Shown here in pieces: positions 10,190 through 23,000 of a stretch of DNA of 64,000 nucleotides (position 1 is its first letter; every line of letters starts with the position of its first letter). Source of the DNA: Diogma glabrata. Taxonomy: Eukaryota > Arthropoda > Insecta > Diptera > Cylindrotomidae. Location: positions 378,058,423-378,122,422 of the forward strand of contig OY856186.1 of NCBI GenBank assembly GCA_963693315.1, read 5' to 3'. The notes beneath the pieces were generated by a model. The model was given only the letters and a program-made list of their open reading frames with translations. It did not search any database and was not told the origin of the DNA. The position numbers were made by a program, and so were the translations under genes.

Positions 10190-10809
10190 ATTGTAACGCC
10201 CATCCTGCTATTCGTGGCGAAATATCTTTTTTCGTCATGGTTGACTTGAAAGCAGCACAATCGGTGACAATCTTAAACCTCATATCTAACAGGTAAATCG
10301 TAACTTTTCAGCGATTGTACGATTACTAAAACTTCCAGTTCGTACGAATTGTATTTTTCTTGGCATGGCGTAGTCTTTTTACTAAAGTAGTAAACTGGAT
10401 GAAACAAACCATCTTTCTCTCCTTTTTGTAGCAGAATAGCTCCAAATCCATGCTTGGACGCATCTGTATGAAGCTCTGATTCTACATATGGTCTAAAAAT
10501 AGAAAAAACTGGTTGTGTTATCAATATATTTTTTAACTCCTCAAATGCCATTTTCTGTGGTACTTCAAATTTGAATTCAACGTCTTTTCTCAGTAAGTTC
10601 GTTAACGGTTTTGCGATAACTGAGTAATTTTCTACAAAATTTCGGAAGTAGCCCGTTAGTCCAAGAAATTTTTGAACTTGTTTGACGTTTTTGGGCTCTT
10701 CAAATGTTCCAACAGCCTTCGTTTTAATTGTACATGATTGTACTAAGCCTTCTGATATATCATATCCCAAGTATTCTATTTTACTACACAAAAATCTGCA
10801 TTTTTCCAT
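10190..10809 (-). pseudogene. Ty3/gypsy RT thumb/connection and RNase H
   Basis: The 10809-10273 frame begins CRFLCSKIEYLGY and continues with KFLGLTGYFRNFVENYSVIA, PLTNLLRK, then RNase H: SELHTDASKHGFGAILLQKG (first catalytic Asp), YFSKKTTPCQEKYNSYELEVL (Glu). Near 10275 a shift moves to the 10283-9822 frame, which carries IVTDCAAFKSTM (third catalytic Asp) and ISPRIAGWAL. After WAL the chain runs straight into the TTTTCGATGATATGAT array, so the RNase H end and the whole integrase are lost. Confidence 0.85.
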
Positions 10810-12278
10810 TTGAATTTTAAGCCATATTCACTGGCTACTTGTAGTACCTCGGTACCTAATTTTTGTAACCCTTCTTCTGCATTCTTTGATGGAATTGTGA
10901 TGTCATCCATGTATACCAAAATATGTTCTCTAGACATTAAATCTTTAAAAACAAAATGCACATACCTCTGAAAGATTGCTGGTGATGTACATAACCCAAA
11001 TGGAACTTTTAAAAATTCAAAGTGTCCAGTTGGTGTAACAAAAGTCGCGTACTTTCTACTACTCTCTTCAACGGGAACGTGGAAAAACCCGTTCTCTAAA
11101 TCAAGAGTTGTAAATAATAATTTACGCAGCTGATCTGTTTGATCTTCAATTAGAGGCAAAGGATACCTATCCATCACAATTTCTCGGTTTAATTTTCTGT
11201 AGTCAAGACATAAACGCTTTGTATTGTCCTTCTTTTTTACAAGCACAATTGGTGATGCATAATCCGAAATACTTGGTTGTATTATTTTCTGTTCTGTCCA
11301 CTGCATAATTTGTTCATCCACTTCTTTTTTTTCCGTGCTTGATAATCTTTGAGGGGGTTGCCATATTGGGTAATCATTTCTTATAATTATTTTCATATTA
11401 ATAGGGGACACCTTGGGATTGCTCGTTTTGTAGCCATCAATAATACTCTCAACTTTTGATCGATAGGATTCAAACCAACTTACAACTTCTTCTTGGAAAA
11501 TAGGTAGAGAAAACAGAGGATTTACAATTTTTTCAATTGTTATGTTATTTTCATTTATTTCTATTTTCATTCCTTGTACAACATCATTCCCGATAATACA
11601 TCTCCAGCTTATTTTATCGACTGGCACGATGTGTATGGTTGCTGTGACTTCGAGGTTCTCTTCAAGTATTAATTTGGCTGTAAAACATCTTATTGTAGTA
11701 ATATTTCCACCACCAATCCCTAATAGTTTGGATGTTTTTTCTTCTAGAGGCGGTGATCCCATTTGTATATATTTATCTGCCCTAAGAATTGTCAAGTCAC
11801 TTCCTGTATCTATAAGAGTAAATAATGTGTAATCATTAATTCTTACTTGTTTGTGGTTGATGTGCTTCATATGTTCTCCTCGGGCCACATTTGTAAGTTT
11901 TTCTTCCTGTGATTGTTTCATTATCCCAATATCTTTTCTTGACTTGCTTGGATTTGGGCAATTTATGATTATATGTCCATATTCGTAGCATCTATAGCAT
12001 CTGAGTTCATCATTTCTCCGTCTGCACATTTTACCTATGTGTCCAGATTTTCTGCAGTTGTAACATGTAGCTGCACCCTTTGACCATGGTTGTTTATTCG
12101 CCTCTTGACCAATATCCCTCGTAAAACCCTCATACGTAATTAACTTTGCTCTAAATTCACTGAAATTTAACGCTCCATATAGCATTGATTTATTGGATGA
12201 ACTGTCTTTTATTCCTTTGATTGTGTAGGATATAACTCTTTGTTCATCTACATCTCCTAAAGCTCCAATTTCTCGCAT
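10776..12278 (-). pseudogene. Ty3/gypsy nucleocapsid, protease and reverse transcriptase
   Basis: A 500-codon frame. Residues about 70-110 hold two CCHC knuckles, CYNCRKSGHIGKMC and CYRCYEYGHIIINC, for RNA binding. Residues about 155-260 form a retroviral-type aspartic protease with LIDTGSDLTILR (catalytic Asp) and IIGNDVV. The reverse transcriptase follows: LVKKKDNTKRLCLDYRKLN, FTTLDLENGFFHV (first catalytic Asp), PFGLCTSPAIFQR and LVYMDDITIPS (YMDD). The frame ends at about 10805 through a one-base shift into the RNase H frame. Gag and pol share one frame here, so no gag-pol frameshift site is apparent. It is the best preserved part of this element. Confidence 0.9.
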
Positions 12279-12287
12279 TGCAAAAAA

Positions 12288-12871
12288 TTAATCACTAATA
12301 GACTCGTTATAACCTTGTTGACATGGCAATAGACTCACATGTGCTTCCGCACTGTTAAGCGCAACTGAAAATTCTTCTTTTGAAAACTTTTTTAAATTTT
12401 CGTAGCTCGTCAGATCTTTCCGTGATCTAAGTGCAAGTTTTGCCGACCCGGTTAATGCTCGCTTCACGTATATGAGTTTTGCTAAACTATTCCAGGACAT
12501 TAATGATGTGGTGGCCTCGAAGTCATCCAGTCAGCATTCCACACGGTAGTTAGCTTGACCATCAAACTCTGGAATCGAATCTTTGACGTCATTGTAGTGC
12601 CATTTTGATGTACTTGCTTCAGGTTCTGCAGTTTCCTCTAAAACAACGTTTGAAACAGCGTTGGTGTCCGGTTGCGTGCCTAAACTTACGACCCGTTTTT
12701 GTTTCAGTTTTGCATTCTTTCGTCTCAGCTGATCTGTAACTGGAGATCATTACTGCTGGATATTGATGTACCTGGTTGACGCTGTCCTATGTTAACAAAG
12801 CTGGATTGAAGCCTTGAGAAAAATTCATCGGTGGAGAAACTTTCTCCACCTTGTTTTTGATTTTTCCCCAT
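12288..12871 (-). pseudogene. Ty3/gypsy gag, N-terminal and capsid part
   Basis: A start codon at 12871-12869 opens a frame beginning MGKNQKQGG. Near 12735 a frameshift moves reading to the frame with the basic stretch LRRKNAKLKQKR. A stop near 12533 precedes the 12500-12288 frame, which shows a gag-like capsid segment (NSLAKLIYVKRALTGSAKLA). The TAA at 12288-12290 replaces a codon inside an otherwise continuous frame, since the ORF starting at 12278 is in the same phase. Gag forms the particle that packages element RNA. Only moderate similarity to gypsy capsids is visible; the position before the zinc knuckles supports it. Confidence 0.7.
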
Positions 12872-13152
12872 TAATAAAATTTAATTAAAATATTATAAAT
12901 AAATAAAACAATTCAGTTCAACAATTCAAAATTTTTCACAGAAAAATATCAAAATAATTACAATATCGACTATGCAATAGAAATTCAAAAGTTCGAAAAA
13001 TCGAAAAAAATCAATAATTTCAATCAATCACAAGTTTCATTCACAAAAAAAAAATGTTTTTCTATCACAAAAAAAAAATGTTTTTATCTTTCACACAAAA
13101 AAAATTCACCAATTAAAATTGTCAAAATATTTTTAAATATTTCATCAAAAAA
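12872..13152. other. AT-rich leader region of the gypsy relic, no gene
   Basis: Upstream (minus sense) of the gag start. It holds two near-identical ~30-bp units with CACAAAAAAAAAATGTTTTT at about 13040-13087, and a TATAAATAAATAAAA word at about 12893. This may be LTR or leader sequence, but no LTR boundary or primer site could be seen. Confidence 0.3.
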
Positions 13153-13254
13153 TAGTGATGCTAAAATTGCGCTTTATCTTCGAGAGCGATTTTAGCGTCG
13201 AGGCGTTAGCCGAGACGCTAATAAGCATCGAGAAGATAATGAAATTTTATCATC
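13153..13254. repeat. imperfect ~45-bp-arm hairpin
   Basis: The left arm (GATGCTAAAATTGCGCTTTA ... GATTTTAGCGTCGAGGCG) pairs with the right arm (CGAGACGCTAATAAGCATCG ... GAAATTTTATCATC). The pairing is imperfect but extends across the whole segment, with TTAGC at the loop. It resembles in design the hairpins at 15491-15592 and 26721-26850, but the sequence similarity is limited to the start. Confidence 0.6.
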
Positions 13255-13391
13255 GTGTGGAATACAACGTTTTAGGCAGATTTCATATAAAAATCTACCT
13301 ATTGCAATGGGCTTCATCTCGGAATTTCGGAAAAATTTTTGTGCCAAACGACTATATATGATAAGCGGAGACGAAAAAACAAAAAAAAAGA

Positions 13392-13555
<164 letters not shown>

Positions 13556-13582
13556 ATAAACGATATGAGATATAACGAAAAC

Positions 13583-14540
13583 GACCGGCACTCTCACGGT
13601 CGCATTTGTTGAGGTAGATCAAAAATATTTTCTGTACTTGTGTGTTCTAATAATATCTTGGACAAGTTCGTGAATCAACAAAATCCAACAAGTGGTTGAG
13701 AAACTAGAGGCTTTTTTCTGAAAAAAATTGATTTTTTAAAACCGTTATAACGGCCGTTTGGATACTAATATTTCAAAAAATTTAACAAATTTAGAATCTT
13801 TAAAAGCTTTTTTATCAATTTGTTTTAAAAATAGACCTCTGCAAGTAGAGGTTGCTGAGTGAGCGGCTCCAACAAAAAAATTTGCAAAAAAAAATTTTTT
13901 TTGAAACAACCGGCACTCTCACGGTCGCATTTATAAGGCCAGATCAAAAAACTTTTTCTAAAAATGTGCGTTTTATTAATATCTTGGACAAGTTCGTAAA
14001 TCAGCCTAATCCAACACATGGTTAAGAAACTCGAAGCTTTATACTAGAAAAAAACTCTGTTTTTTAGATCCGTTATAACGGCCGTCTGGATTCTAATATT
14101 TTTAAAAACTTCATAAATTTAGAATCTTTGAAACCTTTTCAATCAGTTTCTTTAAAAAAAAAGACCTCTGCAGTTGGAGGTTTCCGAGTGAGCGGCTCAA
14201 ACAAAAAAGCTTGTAAAACACAAAATGCGTTTGAATCAACCGGCGCTCTCACGGTTGCATTTGTGGAACCAGATCAAAAAATCTTTCTTAAAAATGTGTG
14301 TTTTAATAATATCTTCGACAAGTTCGTAAATCAGAAAAATCTGACACATGGTTAAGGAACTATAGGCTTTATACTAGAAAAAAAAGTGGTTTTTTTAATC
14401 CGTTATAACGGACGTTTGAATACTAATATTTTTTAAATCTTCATAAATTTAGAATCTGTGAAAACATTTCAATCCGTTTCTTATAAATATAAACCTCTGC
14501 AATTAGAGGTTTTTGACTTGTTGGCTTCAACAAAAAAGTT
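13583..14540. repeat. three tandem ~325-bp monomers with conserved palindromes
   Basis: Monomers start at about 13583, 13909 and 14239 with CCGGC(A/G)CTCTCACGGT. Each repeats the same landmarks: ATATCTTGGACAAGTTCGT; the 12-bp palindrome CCGTTATAACGG followed by CCGT(C/T)TG; TTTAGAATCT; and a hairpin in which ACCTCTGCA and AGAGGT or TGGAGGT arms flank a short loop. CGACCG/CGGTCG at the first monomer start form another short stem. The three monomers are 70-85% alike by eye. Equivalent triplets occur at 42370-43300 and 43790-44725. Confidence 0.85.
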
Positions 14541-14943
14541 TGCAACAATCCCCAACTACAATTTCCAAAAACCTTATAACAGTCAATGTCAACCTTATAA
14601 CAGTCAAAAAAATAAAAGATTTAAATAGAAGAAATAATTTTTTTTTCTTAGAAATAAACTATTTTGCAGTAATTGCACGACATATGATATAGAATAGGTT
14701 TGTGTCATAAATTGTCACACACATGTTCTGTGGTAGATTTGATATTTGTTTGTTGCAAAATTGGATAGATATAATTTTGCTTGTAGGTAGCTAATTTCCT
14801 TTTTAAAATTTGTTCGATATCTGTTTTAAATTAGTTTGTTTTGTTTAAACTAATCTGGTACATCAGATTCTACTGGCACACAAAACTGTCTGATCTCGAA
14901 ATCTACCTATTTCTAGCGGACATACGTGCCGCTTGGACTTTTT

Positions 14944-15490
14944 TATCTATAGTAATTGTTAAAGAAGACCAAAATTGAAGAAAAATCAATGATAAATTTA
15001 ATTTAAAAGTGCCAGGAAAAAACAGTTTCACGAAAAAATGAATATAGGTGGCTTTGATAACTTTTTGAGTTTTATAAACAAACAAACAAATCAATTTTTG
15101 TTGTTTTTTGCAAAAACTGAATTTTAAAATTCTTCAGTTTGGGTTTGTGAATATGTGCGATATTACAGAAGGAAACTGCCTTCTGATGTGGGAGAGGAGG
15201 TTTCACACTTTCAATTCGTAGATTGCCTGAAATTTTGAATTGCCTGAAAAATTACGGATGGTACATGAAACAGAATACCTGTGCTTTCAAAAATGGAAAA
15301 GCTTGAAGAATATTAACAGCAAAATACTTATATGAAATACTTTATCTACCCTTGCTGTTAAAGTACTACTTTATCTACCCTAGATGTTAAAGTGCTACTT
15401 TTCCCTCTAATTTTATTTGGTAATAGCACGTTTTAACAGTTGCTATAGAAAAAAATATTATGTTCACAATATACAAAATAATTTCTTAAT
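14944..15490. other. unannotated AT-rich DNA
   Basis: No gene or repeat family is recognised. A short perfect stem CAGAAGG / CCTTCTG with loop AAACTG lies near 15167-15186. ACTACTTTATCTACCCT recurs (about 15336-15385) with TGTTAAAGT, suggesting a small local duplication. Confidence 0.4.
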
Positions 15491-15990
15491 AGTACATTAT
15501 GATGCTAGGACGTAAAGCTAAAGATTTTGGACGGATGTGGAGTTGGCACCCACATTAAGTCCAAAATAGCTTACGTTCGTGCATCATATACTAATTTTTA
15601 TTCGCCGCAAGCAAAATATTTTAAGAAAAGTTAAAATTATAAATTTTCATAAATTTTAAAATAAAAATATGTGGAACAAGTGACCTTTGACAAAATGTTT
15701 ATTATTTTTTCCAAATTATTGTGTAGCTATGACAACAAATGATAACAACTACATATTTTAATTGGATAATGAAATTTTGAATTTGAGGATTGCTTTGATA
15801 AAAAATTTTATTTTTCATAGAATTTAAACATATACAAATGCTTTTTACTTTTTTGGACGTAGCAATGACAACAAAATAAATAGTTGAAAAGTGATACTTT
15901 AAAGCCGCAAATCACAGTAATAAAGTAATAATACTTTAATATGTAGGCGAATAAAAAATTATATTTCATAAAAAAAATCACAAAAAGTTC
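15491..15990 (-). repeat. hairpin-ended repeat, copy 1
   Basis: 15491-15592 is an imperfect hairpin whose outer arms read AGTACATTATGATGC and GCATCATATACT, with GATTTTGGAC / GTCCAAAATA near the loop. The downstream core (about 15712-15812) is, in reverse complement, similar to 26970-27065: both hold TTTTTTTATCAAAGCA, CAAAATTTCAT.A and TTTGTTGTCAT..(C/T)TACACAATA. The ORF 15808-16005 minus is not supported by any motif. Confidence 0.6.
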
Positions 15991-16107
15991 ACAGAATAAA
16001 TTCACCTAAAGTTATTCTATTGTAAATTGGTTTTATATTCACCTTATTTTTATGTTTTTATATCCGCACCATTAATTATATTCACCTTGTTTGGTTGAGC
16101 CCCCAAA

Positions 16108-16477
16108 TGTTGTAAGATCAATGTTTAAATAAAACCACAACTGCTTTGTACTAAATATTTATTTACATTTTCTCCAAAATGAAATAATTGTCTTTGAATA
16201 TGTTGATATTTTATTGTTGTTCAATTAACGGCTTTCTGTCCAATTAGATTAATTGCCTTTGATTGTAGAATCCAATTTAAGTAACGCCTCTGATTGTTGA
16301 TCTTGAATATCGCCTTTGATTGTTGATTCCAAATATCGCCTTTGACTGCTTGTAGGATAAAGAGACTGGTTGTAGAATTGTCGTTGGATTTATACTTCTT
16401 CTGCTATAATATTTCCCCTTTTGTTGACCATGTGATTCCTTGTTTCACAATGTCATCCTACCAACTCGTGTGATTAC

Positions 16478-16487
<10 letters not shown>
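16108..16487 (-). mobile_element. LTR of a Ty3/gypsy-like element with primer site
   Basis: Read on the minus strand, the 380-bp segment begins TGTGCAAAAGG and ends CTTACAACA (TG...CA). It has a TATA box (TATAAA, 16394-16389) and AATAAA near 16130. It is followed by TTTGGGGGCTCAACC (16107-16093), like the LTR/primer-site junction of many retroelements. Four ~28-bp direct repeats around CGCCTTTGATTGTTGAT (plus strand) fill 16250-16350. Only LTR plus leader remain; no gag follows on the minus strand. It may be a solo or truncated LTR. Confidence 0.65.
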
Positions 16488-17610
<1,123 letters not shown>

Positions 17611-17611
17611 G

Positions 17612-17630
17612 TGGTGTCAGAAGTGGGATT
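17612..17630 (+). promoter_or_regulatory. primer binding site, tRNA-Leu type
   Basis: TGGTGTCAGAAGTGGGATT lies one base after the LTR end. It is complementary to a tRNA 3' end of the form ...CCCACTTCTGACACCA, which from general knowledge matches insect tRNA-Leu. It would prime minus-strand DNA synthesis. This position also argues against the start codon at 17571, which lies inside the LTR. Confidence 0.8.
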
Positions 17631-17639
17631 ATTGAAACA

Positions 17640-19925
17640 ATGGTCAGGACAGTAAATATTAGTGATCTCAGTCAGACCCAGCTGAAGGATGAGTTGAGGA
17701 AAAGGAATGCTCCAATCCATGGAACGAAGGCATTCCGGCTGCGTAAAGTTTTAGAAGAAGCAGGTGAAAACACAGAGGTCATAGAAATAGAGCCGGAGGA
17801 AGCGCCGGTTCAGAATGCCCCAGCAATTGATCCGATGATGGTGTTGATGAAAGAAATGATGGCCCGACAAGAGAAACTGGCAGCAGAACAAAAATTAGAG
17901 CAACAACAACAACTTGCTGATCTGATGGCCCGACAAGAGAAACAGGCAGCAGAACAAAAAGTAGAGCAACAACAACAACTTGCTGATATGATGGCCCAAC
18001 AAGAGAAACCGGCAGCAGAACAAAAAGCCCGACAAGAGAAACTGGCAGCGGAACAAAAATTAGATCAACAAAAACTACGTGAAGTAATCGAGTCACGTAT
18101 ATCCAGTGCGGAGGTTAAAATCAACAACATGGAAAGGGAGCTGCGGACAGTTACCGAAGAACAAGAGAAATTACGCAAACTTTCGAGTGAATTCCACCAA
18201 GAAATAGCACAAGTGAAGTCAGGTAACATGAGCAATCCATCAACTACTTCAGCCCCAGCTAGAGTAAAAACACCCGCATTTGATGGATCTACATCGTATC
18301 AGATATTTAAGATGCAATTTGAGATAGCAACAACTGGGGTAGATAACCAGCAAAAAGCAAATGCGCTTATATTGGCATTGAAGGGACCTGCTGCTGAAAT
18401 TTTGCAGACACTATCAGCGACAGAGCGTGATTACTGCAAGATAAGAGAGGCCTTAGAAGTAAGATATGGGGAAAGTCATATGCAAGCTCTCCATCGCATG
18501 CAGCTCAAAACACGGAAACAAGGAGTCAGTGAAACTTTGCAAGAATTAGAGGCTGACATTGTGAGATTGGTAAATCTGTCATACCCGAACTATAACGCTG
18601 AACACCGAGACGAATTGGCAGCTGATACATTTATCAATGCTCTTCGAGATGTACAAATGAGGAATCAGCTTTATCTAAGCGGAAAGAAGCTACCTGCAGA
18701 AGTCTTAGCATTGGCCCTGCAAATGGAAGCTGGAAAAAGAGCGTACGGTTCAAATAGAGTACGTCAGATGGAAGTTGCTGAAGAACCTCTAAAAGCAGCG
18801 CTTGAGGAAGTGATCATGCGTGTCAAAAGTCTGGGAGATAAGCCTGAGCGAAATCAACGAAGTAGGTCTAGCAGAGTAAGATGCTGGAACTGTGGAAATT
18901 TGGGGCACATCCGTTTTAAAGGGCGAAAGCTGGCTCAATTACAATGCCCTACATTGGTGGTATCACAAGTCAAAAGAGAAAATAGTAGTTTAGTCGTAGA
19001 GGCAACCGTTGGAAACAAATCGTGCATGTTGACTTTGGACACAGGTGCTTCAAGATCGATAGTGCGTCCAGATGTGGTTCATTATAGTCAGATCGATACA
19101 GCAAGACGGTTCACCCTAAAAACAGCTACAGGTGAAACAGGTCTAGTTCACAGAGAAAGCGACCAAGAAGTTCACCTTGGAGGAAATTCATTTAGGCACC
19201 GATTTATTGTAGCAGATATAGAAGATGAGTGCATAATTGGGTTTGACTTCATGAAAGAATACAATTTTATATTAGATCTGGGGAGCCACGTACTGAGATA
19301 TGGGAACACAGAAATAGTGCTACACGCCGCCAACGACAATGCTGAGGTCCGTGTTATTAGTGACGGACCAACTGAGATCCCGGCAAAATCTGAGAAAATC
19401 ATATGGACTAAGTTACTAGATAAAAGTGACCAAAATTCACCTGTGATGATTGAGCCAGCTAAAAACGACTTTGGGGGAAACATTATGATTGGCCGAACGC
19501 TAGTAGCAGCAAAAAAGGGGGTAGTTCCAGTGCAACTGATTAACTTCTCAAATAAACAAGTGACTATCAATCATGGAGAAGAAATTGCCAGATGCAGCAC
19601 CATAAAAGAGATAATCAGCTGTCAAGAAGAGCAAAAGGTTTTCATGCAGAGAAACAACCCCGCATTAGTGGCAATACTTCAAGATCTTAGTAAAAGAATG
19701 AATCCAGCCGAATTCAAAGAAATCAAGAGAGTATTAACGAAGATGAGCAGCGTTTTCTCTACTGGAGATGAAGATGTTGGAAGAACAAACATCGTGCGAC
19801 ATAGCATCAACACTGGAAACGCTCATCCTATCAGACAGCCTCCTAGAAGACTACCACTAGCTAAACACGAGGAAGTGCAAGGAATGCTGGACAAAATGAA
19901 AAGTGATGGAGTCATCAGGCTATCT
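17640..19925 (+). pseudogene. gypsy gag, protease and start of reverse transcriptase
   Basis: ATG at 17640 (MVRTVNISDLS) is preferred because it is the first after the primer site. Residues about 8-42 form a SAP-like helix-turn-helix (LSQTQLKDELRKRN, AFRLRKVLEEAG). Next comes a Gln-rich coiled coil with 22-residue internal repeats (MARQEKLAAEQKLEQQQQLAD). The capsid follows (about 215-400; TPAFDGSTSYQIFKMQFEIA, LALKGPAAEIL). A zinc knuckle at about 415 reads CWNCGNLGHIRFKG: the fourth ligand Cys is Gly. The protease has LTLDTGASRSIVR. The first RT residues (HPIRQPPRRLPLAKHEEV) end at GVIRLS, where the LINE enters. No other stop is seen in 762 codons. Confidence 0.9.
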
Positions 19926-19975
19926 ATATCAACTTTGATCTTTCAACTTTGATCTTTTATTTGGTTGTTTGTTGG

Positions 19976-20010
<35 letters not shown>

Positions 20011-23000
20011 AGGATTGTTTTTCAGATTTATTTTTAGATTTAATTGTAATTTTAAATGGCGAAACTATCTATCAGTTTTGCTAATATAAGAGGATTGAAC
20101 GTCAATCTTAATGCGGTGCACCTTTATCTTGAGAATCTTAAGCCTGATATTCTTTTATTAACGGAAACGATTATCAGCGCGAGAGCTGTATCGTTGGACA
20201 AAACTAAATATGTTTGTCCTAACTATGAGCTTGAATCTTCATTCTACTTTAAGCATGGTGTTTGTGCGTTCATTAGAAATTCTGTACCATATGTGAGAAT
20301 AAATAATTTTGAATTAAATTCAAAATTTCACAATATGGTTTCTCTTAAGATTACCTGCTCTAATCAAACTCTGTTTGTCTTTGGATTGTATCGCTCGCCC
20401 AACTCACCGGAGAACATAAATTTATTTCATGACCTATCTGAAAAGATAGATAGGTTAACTATATATCCTAACGCTAAAATTATAATTCTTGGTGATTTCA
20501 ATGTTCATAATAAAGAATGGCTTACACACAGCTCTAAAACTGATGAATTAGGTAAAGAAGCTGAACTTTTTGCTCTTTATCATAATTTCACTCAGATAAT
20601 AGATCAGCCTACCAGGGTTCCTGATATTCCTGGCCAAAGTGGTAACTTGCTCGATTTGTTTTTGATAAATGAACCTTCGTTGGTTCAATTTAAAGTATCA
20701 GAGCCTTTGGGTGGATCAGATCATAATTTGATCTCCACACATTTAAATATACAAGTACCTAAACAGTTTAAAGCTAATCCTCGTCTTGTTTGGGATTATA
20801 AAGCTGCAAATTGGCAGGGACTTAGAGATTTTTTTAAATGGTTTTCCTGGAAACGCAACTGTCTTTTCAGCCAAGATCCAAACATCGTTGCTTCCAATTT
20901 TTCAGAAATAATACACATGGGTATGCGCAGGTTTATTCCAAATAGTTTGATTGTTCCGAAGGTTGATCGATGGTTTTCAAGTAAATGTAAAAAAGCAATT
21001 AAAATTAAAAAAAAGGCTTTTCAAAAGTTTATTCAAAACAAATCTGATAAAAACCTCAGATTATACCGAATAGAAAGAAATTTATGTAGAAAATTAATAG
21101 ATGCAGAGAAACATCTATTTATTAGGAAAAAAGCTAATAAATTTGCTGAGCACCCTACTGGTTCACGAAATTTTTATAAAGCCGTCAAGGCTGTTCAAGG
21201 AAATTTTTGTAAGTCTTCTATACCTCCTCTTATTGATAACGATATGCCTGTTATTGACCCTAAAGAAAAAGCTAATTGATTGGGTAACTGTTTCTCGTTA
21301 AATTCTACATTAGTAGAACCCAATTTCCTACCTAGACCAATTCCTAGAATTTCTAACAAAATGGGGCGGATAATTTTTCGTAAAAATGTCATTCGGAAAA
21401 TGCTCTTACAAATCAATACTAATAAGGCATCTGGACCTGATAGTATTCCTCCAATTATCCTTAAAACTTTTGCTAAGGAGTTAGCACCAATCCTAACTAA
21501 AATTTTCTATCTGTCATATAAGAAAGGAATTTTTCCTGATATATGGAAAATGGCTAGTGTACAACCAGTTCCAAAGAAAGGTGCTAAAACGGATCCAAGA
21601 AACTATAGACCTATATCAATTTTGTCGATTGTTTCTAAAGTATTTGAGAAATATGTTAATTTTAATATTATGAGCTTCTTAGAGTCGTCAAAATTACTCA
21701 AAGAAAGACAATACGGATTCCGTAAAGGAAGAGCGACGGGAGATTTACTTTCTTATGTCACGCATATCTGGAACAAGTCGCTTGAAAACCATGGTGAGAC
21801 TTTTGGCGTTGCTCTTGATATTACCAAAGCGTTTGATAAAGTATGGCACAATAATCTTATTTGCAAATTGAGATGCTACGGCTTAGATGAACAACTTATT
21901 TCTTGGTTACAAAGCTTTATTTCCGAGCGCAAATTTCGGGTCAATGTTGATGGTGTTTCATCGAATATCTTTTCAACTAATGCTGGTGTTTCTCAAGGTT
22001 CCGCTTTATCACCTACTCTTTTTCTTCTCTATATTAATGACTTGCTAGATGCAACAGTTAATCCCATCCATAGTTTTGCTGATGATAGCACACTTCATGC
22101 GTCACATGAAATGCCAAATTTGTATGCACCATCAAATCTTAATGTCACTAGATCAAACTTGATAGAGTCATTAAATATTGATTTAAAAACCATCTTAGAT
22201 TGGGGAGTTGCTAACAGTGTTGAATTCAACACAAGTAAAACTCAAGTTTGTCATTTTTCTAGGTTATCAACACCTAATCCGTTTTTATTAAAGTTTGATT
22301 CAAATGATCTTCAAGAGAAAGAATCTATTAAACTTCTAGGAGTTGAGATTGAAAATAATATGAAATGGAATTCTCATATTTTTAACCTAGCTAAGAACGC
22401 TGTTCAAAAATTAGGATTCTTGGGTCGTTGTCGTAAGGTTTTTAATAGCGAGCAGCTTCTTTTAATATATAAATCATTTATTCGTCCCTGCATGGAGTAT
22501 TGCTCTCACATATGGGGTGGAGCCTACATAAGTAGCTTAAAATATCTTGATTCTATACAACGGAGAGCTGTTAAATTGATCGGCAACTCGACTCTTACTA
22601 ACGAGCTTGATTCCTTGCAACATAGAAGAGACGTCGCTGATTTGACGGTATTTTACAAGTATATTATGGACGAACGGGCGTCTACGGAGATCAAATCGAT
22701 TTTGCCTGAACCAGCAAACTTCGCGCGTTTCACCAGAGCATCAATAGCAGCCCATCCTTTTACGGTTCAAGTGACAAGGTGTAGAACTGTCGCTTTTCAA
22801 CGCGATTTTTTTAACAGAGTTTCTCATCTCTGGAATGCCTTACCGGCGTGGGTCTTTCCTGATAATTTTAATCCTCAAAACTTTAAGATCAACGTTAATA
22901 AATTCCTGAAAGAAAATTGAATAATACTTTCGAACCCTAGTTCCCTAGCTAGCATGGTATCTTCGGATATTCAGAGACGTTGATCTATATTGGTTAACAC

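Larger units (their letters stand above)
9822..12871 (-). mobile_element. Ty3/gypsy retrotransposon relic, gag-pol without integrase
   Basis: Minus-strand order: gag N-terminus (12871), capsid, two zinc knuckles, protease, reverse transcriptase, RNase H (to about 10190). No integrase is found, and no LTR pair could be identified at either side. The body carries at least one nonsense codon and three frameshifts. It lies 4 kb upstream of, and is unrelated in sequence detail to, the plus-strand gypsy at 16971-25640. Confidence 0.85.
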
